The notes beneath the pieces are model-generated. The model was not told the origin of the DNA and searched no databases. It saw only the letters and a list, made by a program, of their open reading frames with translations. 64,000 nucleotides of DNA from Haloferax denitrificans ATCC 35960 (GTDB taxonomy: Archaea; Halobacteriota; Halobacteria; Halobacteriales; Haloferacaceae). Position 1 is the first letter of the stretch; every line of letters begins with the position of its first letter. The translations under genes were made by a program, and so were the position numbers. Below, in pieces: positions 1 through 7,346 of this stretch. The stretch lies in NCBI RefSeq assembly GCF_000337795.1, contig NZ_AOLP01000019.1, positions 186,001 to 250,000 of the forward strand, written 5' to 3'.

Positions 1-409
1 GCGCGCCGACCCGACCACGATGGGCGGCGTCGTCAACTCCTCGGAAATCGCCTACGAGATGGCCGACCTCGAACCCGACGACATCGAGGTGGCCGAACTC
101 CACGACATGTTCACCATCCTCGAGTTCCTCCAGTCGGAGGACCTCGGCTTCTTCGAGAAGGGCGAGGGCTGGAAGGCCGTCGACGAGGGCGTTACCGACC
201 GCGACGGCGACCTCCCCATCAACACGTCCGGCGGCCTGAAGTCGAAGGGTCACCCCCTCGGGGCCTCGGGCGTCGCGCAGGTGTACGAGATTTACAAACA
301 GCTCATCGGTGACGCAGGGAAGCGACAGGTCGACGCCGACGTGGGCCTCGCGTGCAACGTCGGCGGCTTCGGCAACTGCGTGACCACGACCATCATGGAG
401 TCCCGATAA
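1..409 (+). CDS. Thiolase / acetyl-CoA acetyltransferase, C-terminal part (5' end outside window)
   Basis: C-terminal 135 residues of a thiolase-fold enzyme, read in frame from base 2 and ending with TAA at 407-409. The HPLGASG motif carries the catalytic His of the thiolase fold, and CNVGGFGN carries the C-terminal Cys/GGxG loop. Members of the archaeal SCP-x-like branch condense or cleave acyl-CoAs, for example acetoacetyl-CoA for HMG-CoA and mevalonate synthesis. The stop codon overlaps the next start by one base (TAATG), and the next gene encodes a DUF35-like OB protein, the usual archaeal partner of this thiolase type. The exact substrate cannot be told from this fragment. Confidence 0.88.
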   Translation, partial: RADPTTMGGVVNSSEIAYEMADLEPDDIEVAELHDMFTILEFLQSEDLGFFEKGEGWKAVDEGVTDRDGDLPINTSGGLKSKGHPLGASGVAQVYEIYKQLIGDAGKRQVDADVGLACNVGGFGNCVTTTIMESR

Positions 410-783
410 TGTCCGACAATCCCCCAATGGAGGCGTACCGTTACCCCGACGGGAGCATCACCTACCCCGGCCACCCGGTCGGCCCCGGCGGCGAGGAGCC
501 GGTCGGCACGGTCGACCTCAGCGACTACACGGCGACGGTGCTGACGTGGACGAAATCGACGGCGACGCCGCCGGGCGTCCGCCAGCCCAACACGCTCGCC
601 ATCGTCGAGTTCGACGTGGACGGCGAACCCGTCCGCGCCATCGGGCAGGTCACCGGCGAGGACGAAGTCGACATCGGCGACGAGGTCCGCCCGGTCTACT
701 GCGAGGAACTCCGCGAACCCGGCGCGGGCATCCGCGAACCCGCGAGTCAGGAGTGGGACGGCTACCGCTTCGAACCGCTCTGA
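409..783 (+). CDS. DUF35-like OB-fold protein, thiolase partner
   Basis: A 124-residue acidic protein whose ATG shares a base with the thiolase stop, so the two are translationally coupled. The core (about 45-105) looks like the DUF35 OB fold, with the pattern LAIVEFDVDGEPVRAIGQV followed by GDEVRPVY. Archaeal DUF35 proteins bridge thiolase and HMG-CoA synthase, channelling acetoacetyl-CoA. The N-terminal CxxC zinc ribbon of typical members is absent: the only cysteine is near residue 103. The OB-fold and partner assignment rests on the operon context and this short pattern, so a divergent or degenerate partner is possible. Confidence 0.7.
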   Translation: MSDNPPMEAYRYPDGSITYPGHPVGPGGEEPVGTVDLSDYTATVLTWTKSTATPPGVRQPNTLAIVEFDVDGEPVRAIGQVTGEDEVDIGDEVRPVYCEELREPGAGIREPASQEWDGYRFEPL

Positions 784-796
784 GCGGGCGAGTGTT

Positions 797-804
797 GATA
801 TAAC
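797..804 (+). promoter_or_regulatory. TATA box for the membrane protein gene at 824
   Basis: GATATAAC lies 20-27 nt before the ATG at 824, in an otherwise GC-rich gap. The spacing fits a haloarchaeal promoter giving a leaderless transcript. Confidence 0.5.
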
Positions 805-823
805 TACACCTTCTATCTCGCGT

Positions 824-1291
824 ATGAACCGCGCCAGCGGCGTCTCCTTCGCGCGCGACGCGGCGGTCGCCACGGCGGTACTGGCCGCCCTGTACGCCCT
901 CGGCTCCGGCGTTCAGTTCCAACCGCTCCAACTGCCGACCTATCTCCTCGTCGTCGGCTTCGACGCCCTCGAAGTCGCGTTCGGCTCCGCGGGCGCGGGC
1001 TACGACCTGCTTTTCGCCGCCTATCTCGTCGGCCTCGGCGTCGTCGCCGCGGGCGTGGCCCGAGTCGTCCGCGAGACCTCGAAGACGGCCGACCTCGCGT
1101 GGTGGCGACTCGGCGCGGCGGCGGCGCTGGCGCTCGTCGGCGTCATCTCGCTTCTGTTCGCACTGTTCGTCCTCGTCACCGGCGTGCAGTTCACGCCCGT
1201 CCTCGTGGCCGGCGGCGCGGGCGTCGCGCTCCTCGCGCTCTCGGCGTGGGTCGGCGACGTGGTCCGCGTGGCCGTGGGACCGGCGCGCTGA
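824..1291 (+). CDS. Small hypothetical membrane protein
   Basis: A 155-residue hydrophobic protein with four likely membrane helices (about 13-30, 60-80, 95-118 and 123-142). There is a cytoplasmic-type charged loop (RVVRETSKTAD) between helices 2 and 3. No catalytic motif or recognisable family signature was seen. It has its own TATA box 20-27 nt upstream and is probably monocistronic. The next gene runs towards it on the other strand. Confidence 0.72.
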   Translation: MNRASGVSFARDAAVATAVLAALYALGSGVQFQPLQLPTYLLVVGFDALEVAFGSAGAGYDLLFAAYLVGLGVVAAGVARVVRETSKTADLAWWRLGAAAALALVGVISLLFALFVLVTGVQFTPVLVAGGAGVALLALSAWVGDVVRVAVGPAR

Positions 1292-1321
1292 GTCGAACGC
1301 AGAACTCCGAGGGTGCCGCGC

Positions 1322-2137
1322 TCAGCGGTCGCTCGGTTCGTCGCCCGCGTCGGCGTCATCGCCGGGGGCGTCGCCGTCGTCGCCGCCTTTCACCTCGCGC
1401 TTAATCGACTCCAGCTCGGCGTCGACGTCGACGGTCGGCTCCTCGCTCTCGTCGTCCCCGCCGTCCGGGTCGGCTTCCTCGGTCACGTCGATGCGAACCG
1501 GCCCCGTTCCGACTGGCTCTGGGTCGCGGGAGACCCGGTTCCCGTCGCCGGACCGCCGAGCGTCGTCGCGCCGTTGCCACTCGGATTCGAACGTGCGGTC
1601 GTCCTCGCGCCAGCGGCGCTCGCGGGTGGTTCGCTCGCGCTCGGCCTCGGTGATTCGGGCGTCGAGTTCGTCGGCCAGCGAGCGGGCGCGGTCCATCACG
1701 TCCCGGGCCTCGGGGTTCGAGGGCAGGTCGGCCTCCGAGAGCGCGTTTCGGAGTTCGTCGAGGGCGCGGTCGACGCCGGAGACGGCGCTCTTCGGGACGT
1801 TTCGCATCCGGGACTCCGTCTCGCCTCGGGCGTCTTCCATCGCGCGGCCGGGGTCCGAAAGCCGCATGAGGCGGCGGAGCAGTTCGAGCGAGGCGATCGT
1901 CGCTTCGAGGACGGCGATGACCGTCGGGATGGTGTACGACTCGGTGAACCGCAGTACCTCGCCGAACGTCGGGGGACGCGGGGGCCGAAACCGGTCGTCG
2001 CCGGTGACGCGTCGGCCGCGGTCGCGGCCCCGGTTGCGGTCGCGCTCCTCCCGGAGTTCCGCGCCGAGTTCGTCGAGTGTGTCCCCGAGTTCGTCGAGTA
2101 AGTCGAGGATGTCGTCGTCGCGTCGTCGGTCGCTCAT
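1322..2137 (-). CDS. Acidic, coiled-coil-rich haloarchaeal hypothetical protein
   Basis: A 271-residue, highly charged protein. The start is the ATG at 2137 (MSDRRRDDD), because the longer open frame upstream lies opposite the neighbouring flavoprotein gene. The N-terminus (1-40) is a charged helix with leucine spacing (ILDLLDELGDTLDELGAEL). One hydrophobic stretch (about 65-90, TIPTVIAVLEATIASLELL) could be a membrane or amphipathic helix. The rest is helical and then a low-complexity acidic tail. The composition suits a soluble halophile protein or a membrane-peripheral scaffold. No function can be assigned. Confidence 0.72.
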   Translation of the reverse strand: MSDRRRDDDILDLLDELGDTLDELGAELREERDRNRGRDRGRRVTGDDRFRPPRPPTFGEVLRFTESYTIPTVIAVLEATIASLELLRRLMRLSDPGRAMEDARGETESRMRNVPKSAVSGVDRALDELRNALSEADLPSNPEARDVMDRARSLADELDARITEAERERTTRERRWREDDRTFESEWQRRDDARRSGDGNRVSRDPEPVGTGPVRIDVTEEADPDGGDDESEEPTVDVDAELESIKREVKGGDDGDAPGDDADAGDEPSDR

Positions 2138-2211
2138 GGGCCACGGTTGGGCCGCCGCGGGGATAAGCGTTCGAGGGAGTGGAAAATCAGTGCGGTTCGG
2201 GAGTCGCTTCC

Positions 2212-3300
2212 TTACCGACGCGGGACGGCGCGCTGGTACTGCGGCGGCCACTCCGCGTCTGCGGCGAGTTCGTCCGCGGCGTGGAGCGCGAAGTACGGGT
2301 CGTACAGATGCTCGCGGCCGACGATGGCGAGGTCGGCCCGGCCGTTTCGAACGACCTCGTCGGCGTGGCGCGCGGTTCGGATACCGCCGACCGCGCCGAC
2401 CATCGCGTCGGTCTCCTCGCGGATGACCTCCGCGAAGGGAATCTGATAGCCGGGGCCGGTGTTCGGAATCCGCTGGTCGGGGTGGATGCCGCCGGCGCTC
2501 ACGTCGACGAGGTCGACGCCGAGGTCGTCGAGGTCGGCCGCGAGGCGGACCGACTGCTCGATGTCCCACGACTCGCGGTCGTCCAGCCAGTCGGTCGCCG
2601 AGATGCGGACGAAGACGGGCTTGTCGTCGGGCCAGACCTCGCGGACCGCTTCTGTGACCTCGCGGAGGAGCCGCGTGCGGTTCTCGAACGAGCCGCCGTA
2701 CTCGTCGTCGCGGTGGTTCGTGACCGGCGAGAGGAACTCGTGGAGGAGGTAGCCGTGGGCCGCGTGAATCTCGGCGATTTCGAAGCCGGCGTCGAGAGCG
2801 CGCTCGGCCGCGGCGCGGAAGTCGTCGACGACGCCCGCGATGCCGTCGGTCGATAGCTTTCGGGTCGGCGGGGCCTCGCCCTCGTAGGGCCACGGCGCGT
2901 CGCTGGGTGCGACGGTGGTCCACCCGCCGTCGCCGGGCGCGACCGGCTCGCTTCCCTCCCACGGCCGGGACTTGCTCGCCTTCCGGCCCGCGTGGGCGAG
3001 TTGGATGGCCGGCGTGCTCCCCATCGACGAGACGAACGAGGTTATCTGGCTGAGCTTCTCGACGTGGTCGTCAGACCAGATGCCGAGGTCGTTCGGCGTG
3101 ATGCGCCCCTCCGGGGAGACGGCCGTCGCCTCGGACATCACGATGCCCGCGCCGCCGACGGCGCGACTGCCGAGGTGGACGAGATGCCAGTCGTCGGCGA
3201 ACCCGTCGGTCGAGGAGTACTGACACATCGGCGAGACCATGATTCGGTTTCGAACCTCGGTCTCGCGGAGCGAAAGCGGCGTGAAGAGCGTGTCCGTCAT
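2212..3300 (-). CDS. NADH:flavin oxidoreductase, Old Yellow Enzyme family (YqjM-like)
   Basis: A 362-residue TIM-barrel flavoprotein expected to bind FMN and reduce activated C=C bonds with NAD(P)H. The N-terminus has the YqjM-class signature around Cys26 (SPMCQYSS), a residue that tunes FMN redox potential in that class. His179 and His182 (EIHAAHGYL) are the pair that binds the substrate carbonyl, followed by NHRDDEYGGS. The C-terminal barrel contains GAVGGIRT for the FMN phosphate. Length matches the family. It lies 63 nt downstream of the nitrilase-like gene on the same strand, so co-transcription is possible. The physiological substrate is unknown. Confidence 0.9.
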   Translation of the reverse strand: MTDTLFTPLSLRETEVRNRIMVSPMCQYSSTDGFADDWHLVHLGSRAVGGAGIVMSEATAVSPEGRITPNDLGIWSDDHVEKLSQITSFVSSMGSTPAIQLAHAGRKASKSRPWEGSEPVAPGDGGWTTVAPSDAPWPYEGEAPPTRKLSTDGIAGVVDDFRAAAERALDAGFEIAEIHAAHGYLLHEFLSPVTNHRDDEYGGSFENRTRLLREVTEAVREVWPDDKPVFVRISATDWLDDRESWDIEQSVRLAADLDDLGVDLVDVSAGGIHPDQRIPNTGPGYQIPFAEVIREETDAMVGAVGGIRTARHADEVVRNGRADLAIVGREHLYDPYFALHAADELAADAEWPPQYQRAVPRR

Positions 3301-3363
3301 CGGCCTCGATTGGGCGGGGTCGGAAAAACCCCCCTCGGTTCCGGTGATGCAGTCCGGTTTCGG

Positions 3364-4128
3364 CTACTCGACCGAGCCGACGAACGCGCGCTGTTCGGCG
3401 AGCAGGTCGCGGTCGAGCGTCCAGACGAGGTCGCGCTCGCCGCGGTTCAGCGCCGCCGCGACGACGCCGTCGGGCCTGACGACGAGCGAACGACCCGCGT
3501 ACTCCGTGCCCGCGGCCCCCGAAATCGACCCGCTTCCCGTCCGGTTCGCGCCGACGAGCCACCGGACTCCGTCGAGGGCGCGGGCGCGACAGAGCAGTCG
3601 CCAGTTCGTCGAGTGGGCGGCGGGCCACGCGCCGACGACGAACAGGGCGTCGACTCGCTCGTCGGTCAGCGCGGCGCTGTCGGCGACGAAGTTCAGGTCG
3701 TAGCAGGTGAGCAGTCCCGCCCGGCCCGCTGGCGTGTCCGCGACGACGAGTTCGTCGCCCGGCGTGACGACCTCGGACTCGCCGCCCCAGAGGTGTCGCT
3801 TGCGGTAGACGGTCGCCGAGCCGTCGGGCCGGACGTAGGCGGCCGCGTTGTAGAGCGTCTCGCCGTCGCGTTCGAGGTAGCCCGCGAGCACGTCGAGTTC
3901 GTTGTCGGCGGCGACGGACGCGAGGAAGTCGGTCGCGCGCGCCCGTGGTACCGCGCCGCTGAAGGCGCGGTTGTCGGCGACGAACCCCGTGAGCGCGTAC
4001 TCGGAGAACAGCGCGATATCGACCGACTCGGGGAGGTCGGCGGCGCGGGCGCGCACGTCCGCCTCGTTTCGCGCCGGGTCGAGGTCGAACGCGGCGCGCT
4101 GTGGCACGGCGATGGTTGGACCGGTCAC
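3364..4128 (-). CDS. Nitrilase / carbon-nitrogen hydrolase family amidase
   Basis: A 254-residue single-domain hydrolase. The catalytic triad of the superfamily is visible: Glu43 (SEYALTG), Lys110 (YRKRHLW) and Cys142 (LTCYDLNF). The start chosen is GTG at 4128, giving MTGPTIAVPQ, where the family normally begins. A T-rich box (CTTTTTCT) sits about 25-30 nt upstream. Much longer upstream reading frame exists but runs antisense through the HEAT-repeat gene and lacks homology. Family members hydrolyse amides such as omega-amides or carbamoyl compounds; the substrate cannot be predicted here. It is divergent from the HEAT gene and upstream of the OYE-like gene. Confidence 0.85.
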   Translation of the reverse strand: MTGPTIAVPQRAAFDLDPARNEADVRARAADLPESVDIALFSEYALTGFVADNRAFSGAVPRARATDFLASVAADNELDVLAGYLERDGETLYNAAAYVRPDGSATVYRKRHLWGGESEVVTPGDELVVADTPAGRAGLLTCYDLNFVADSAALTDERVDALFVVGAWPAAHSTNWRLLCRARALDGVRWLVGANRTGSGSISGAAGTEYAGRSLVVRPDGVVAAALNRGERDLVWTLDRDLLAEQRAFVGSVE

Positions 4129-4220
4129 GCTCGGTGGAACGGGCGGGTCGAGAAAAAGTGACCCGGATGGAATCGACGGTCGGTCCCCGGTCCGGAGACG
4201 CGGAGCGAAGGGAAACGCTC

Positions 4221-4227
4221 TTTTTAC
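4221..4227 (+). promoter_or_regulatory. TATA box for the HEAT-repeat gene
   Basis: TTTTTAC lies 22-28 nt before the ATG at 4249, in the spacer shared with the divergent nitrilase-like gene. It is consistent with a leaderless transcript. Confidence 0.55.
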
Positions 4228-4248
4228 AGTCGAACGGACTTCCGGCAT

Positions 4249-5508
4249 ATGAGTGACGGGGACGACGATACGACAGAACTCTCGCCCGAGAGCTTCGACG
4301 AGCGCCTGACCGAGGCCGAGGAGGCTCTCGACGCGGCCGAGACCGAAGCCGACCTCGACGAGGTCGAGGCCACGCTCGACGACATCGAGGCCGACGTGGA
4401 GGCCGCGGACCTGCCCGAACCGGACGACGAAGACGAAGAGGACCCCGCCGAGGAGCTCGAATCGCGCCTGTCCGACCTGCGCGACGACCTCGAATCCCAG
4501 CGCGGCCCCTACGCCGAAGACGCCGTCGAGACGCTCGAAGAAGCCAAATCCACGATTACGGACACCCGGTGGACCGAGCAGGGCGAAGGCGAAATCGTCG
4601 CCGCGGTCGAGACGTTCGCCGACGAGTTCAACGGCGTGCTCGACGCGGGCGTCTCGGTCGACGGCGACGACGAGGACGCGCTCACCGCCGCTGTCGACGA
4701 CGCCGTCTCGGCCATCGAAGCGGCCGCCCTCGACGCCGACGAGGACGCGGAAACCATCGCGGACCTCATCGAAGTCGCCGACGGGCTCGCGGACGGCCTC
4801 GACGACGCCCAGGAGTGGGACGACCTCGAAACCCGCGAGAAGCTCCAAGTGCAGGGCTTCTACGACGTGCTCGGCCACTACAAGGACTACCCGCCGGAGC
4901 TGTCGGCGCTGAAGGAACACGAAAAGCGCGGCAACGTCGAGATGATCGCGCTCGCCTTCGAGAGCTTCCAGTCCGACTTCATGCAGGAGTACTGCATCGA
5001 GGCGTTCACGCGGATGAACGACGACAGCGCCTACGAGACCATCGAGGGGCAGGCCAAGCGCCGCGACAAGGGCGTCATCAAGGCCATCGGGAAGATGGCC
5101 GCCGAGGAGGGCGTCGAGATGCTCGTCGACTACGTCGACACCGACAGCGACCCCGCGCTCCAGAAGGTCGTGTTCAAGGCGCTCGGCGAAATCGGCTCCG
5201 AGGAGGCGACCCAGCCCATCGCGAACAAGCTCGTCACCGAGAACGACAACGTCCGCTCGGCCGCCGCGCGCGCGCTCGGCCTCATCGGCGACACCCGCGC
5301 CGTCGAACCGCTCTCGGACGCCGTCGCCGACGACGACGTGGACTCCGTCCGCGCCAGCGCCGCGTGGGCGCTCCGGCAAATCGGCACGCAAGACGCGCTC
5401 GAAGCGGCCGCCGGCTACACCGACGACCGCTCGTTCCTCGTCCAGCGCGAGGCCGAACTCGCCGCCGAGTTCCTCGGCGACGACGTCGAGGCCGAAGCGA
5501 CCGTCTGA
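4249..5508 (+). CDS. HEAT-repeat protein with acidic N-terminal helical region
   Basis: A 419-residue cytoplasmic protein. Residues 1-180 are extremely acidic and repetitive (runs such as EAEEALDAAETEADLDEVE) and probably form coiled coil or long helices. Residues about 215-410 hold at least four HEAT/PBS-lyase-type repeats, for example ALGEIGSEEATQPIANKLV and ALGLIGDTRAVEPLSDAV. Such repeats build a solenoid for protein-protein contacts. There is no catalytic motif. The start follows a TATA box at leaderless spacing. The partner is unknown, and neighbours give no pathway hint. Confidence 0.85.
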   Translation: MSDGDDDTTELSPESFDERLTEAEEALDAAETEADLDEVEATLDDIEADVEAADLPEPDDEDEEDPAEELESRLSDLRDDLESQRGPYAEDAVETLEEAKSTITDTRWTEQGEGEIVAAVETFADEFNGVLDAGVSVDGDDEDALTAAVDDAVSAIEAAALDADEDAETIADLIEVADGLADGLDDAQEWDDLETREKLQVQGFYDVLGHYKDYPPELSALKEHEKRGNVEMIALAFESFQSDFMQEYCIEAFTRMNDDSAYETIEGQAKRRDKGVIKAIGKMAAEEGVEMLVDYVDTDSDPALQKVVFKALGEIGSEEATQPIANKLVTENDNVRSAAARALGLIGDTRAVEPLSDAVADDDVDSVRASAAWALRQIGTQDALEAAAGYTDDRSFLVQREAELAAEFLGDDVEAEATV

Positions 5509-5630
5509 GACGCGACCGACGCGGCACCCCGACGGTTCTGCGGTCCCCTTTAGTTCCATTTCTCTCGCAGTCACCCCACTGAGCCCCCGGTCGCGAACGT
5601 TTTTGTAGGCGAACGCGACCACCGCGGGGT

Positions 5631-7319
5631 GTGTCCCGCCGGCCTCTCACCGCCGCGTTCGCCGCCTCGCTCGTCGTCCTGCTCGCGGCCGCGGCCGTCG
5701 TCCCCGCGCCGATAGCGGCCGCGCCGGGAACGGAGCACGCGACCGACTCGGCCACTCCCACCACCGCCACCACCGCCACCGCCGCCACCGCCGACCTGCC
5801 GGCATCGGGCGACCCGCGAATCGTCTCCGCGCTCCCCGATCCGGCGACGCCCGACGACCGCGGCGAGTTCGTCGCCGTCGCCGCGCCCGCGGGAACCGAA
5901 CTCTCGCTGTCCGACGGCGAAGACACCGTCTCGTTCGTCGCGCCCGGCGGCACGGTCGCCGTCGCCACCGACCCGGCCGCGGCGTCGAACCTGACCGACC
6001 GCCCCGTCGTCGCGTCCGGTCTCGACCTCGCGAACGGCGGCGAGACGGTCACGCTCCGCGTCGTCGATGCCGACGGCGAGGGCGGAAACGGCGTCGTCGC
6101 CGACCGCCTCAGCTACGAGCGAAGCCGCGAGGGCGCGCTCCTCGAACGGCGGGACGGCGCGTGGTCCTGGTGGCCGCGGGCGCTCCCCCGGCGGAACGTC
6201 ACGACCCACGGCCCCGCGAACGCGACGCTGTTCGTCCTCCCCGACTCGCCGGACCGCCCGATAGCGACGCTCCGAACGGCCGACGAGCGGATTCTGCTCG
6301 CGGGCTACGTCGTCTCCTCCGCGCGCGTCGCGGACGAACTCGTCGCCGCCCGAGAGCGCGGCGTCGCCGTCTCGGTACTGGTCGAAGACAGCCCGGTCGG
6401 CGGCTTCCCGCGACGGTCCGCGCGCGTTCTCGACCGCCTCGCCGACGCCGGCGTCTCGGTCCGCGTCGTCGGCGACCCCCACTCGTTTCACCACCCGAAG
6501 TACGCCGTCGTCGACGACGCGGCGCTCGTCATGACCGAAAACTGGAAGCCCGCCGGGACGGGCGGGCGAAAGAGCCGCGGCTGGGGCGTCGTCGCGCGCT
6601 CGCCGACCGTCGCGGCCGACCTCGCGGCCACGTTCGAAGACGACGCGAGCCTCCCCGAGACCGCGCCGTGGGAGACGTACCGGGTCGGCCGGTCGTTCGT
6701 CCGCACCGAGTCGGCGACCGGCTCGTACCCCTCTCGCGTCGCCCCCGAGTCGGTGCGGGTCGACCGCGTCGCCGTCATCCGCGCGCCCGACAACGCCGAG
6801 TCGGCGGTCGTCTCCCGACTCGACGCCGCCGAGGGGCGAATCGACGTGCTACAGCCGACCGTCGAGGCCGACGGCCCGTTCGTCCGCGCGCTCAAGCGCG
6901 CCGCCGGCCGCGGCGTCCGCGTCCGGCTCCTCCTCGGGAGCGCGTGGTACGACGAAGAAGAAAACCGCGCGCTCGCCGAGCGACTGAACGAGTGGGCCGA
7001 CAGAACCGGCAGTCCGCTCTCGGTTCGACTCGCGCACCCCGGCGGGCGGTACGGCGCGATTCACGCGAAGGGCGTCGTCGCCGACGATACCGCGCTCGTC
7101 GGGAGCCTCAACTGGAACCGACACTCGGCCCGGGAGAACCGCGAACTCGTGCTCGCGCTGTCGGACCCGACCGCCGCGGCGTACTTCCGCGAGGCGTTCG
7201 CGGCGGACTGGCGGGCCAGCGGGCGCGGGGCGGAGCCGAGGACGGGACTCGTCGCCGCGGCCGCCCTCGCGGTGGTCGTCGGACTCGCGGCGCTCAGGCG
7301 ACTGGAGTTCGAAGAATGA
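5631..7319 (+). CDS. Exported phospholipase-D-fold protein with two HKD motifs
   Basis: A 562-residue protein starting at GTG 5631. It has a clear signal peptide (SLVVLLAAAAVVPAPIAAA), then a Thr/Ala low-complexity linker encoded by ACC/GCC triplets near 5758-5795. Residues about 55-165 resemble a lamin-tail-like domain, often fused to PLD domains in haloarchaea. Two HxK(x)4D motifs follow: HPKYAVVDD near residue 288 and HAKGVVADD near 478, each with a downstream N or S (TENW, GSLNWN). They should form the single PLD active site acting on phosphodiesters. A C-terminal hydrophobic helix with a short basic/acidic tail anchors it outside the cell. The substrate (lipid or nucleic acid) is not predictable. 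Confidence 0.83.
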   Translation: MSRRPLTAAFAASLVVLLAAAAVVPAPIAAAPGTEHATDSATPTTATTATAATADLPASGDPRIVSALPDPATPDDRGEFVAVAAPAGTELSLSDGEDTVSFVAPGGTVAVATDPAAASNLTDRPVVASGLDLANGGETVTLRVVDADGEGGNGVVADRLSYERSREGALLERRDGAWSWWPRALPRRNVTTHGPANATLFVLPDSPDRPIATLRTADERILLAGYVVSSARVADELVAARERGVAVSVLVEDSPVGGFPRRSARVLDRLADAGVSVRVVGDPHSFHHPKYAVVDDAALVMTENWKPAGTGGRKSRGWGVVARSPTVAADLAATFEDDASLPETAPWETYRVGRSFVRTESATGSYPSRVAPESVRVDRVAVIRAPDNAESAVVSRLDAAEGRIDVLQPTVEADGPFVRALKRAAGRGVRVRLLLGSAWYDEEENRALAERLNEWADRTGSPLSVRLAHPGGRYGAIHAKGVVADDTALVGSLNWNRHSARENRELVLALSDPTAAAYFREAFAADWRASGRGAEPRTGLVAAAALAVVVGLAALRRLEFEE

Positions 7320-7346
7320 AGCTCAGTGGAAGCCGCGACTGCGACC

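Noticed and set aside
4129..5622. N-terminal extension of the nitrilase-like frame
   Set aside because: This part is antisense to the HEAT-repeat gene and precedes the point where the family begins (GTG 4128).
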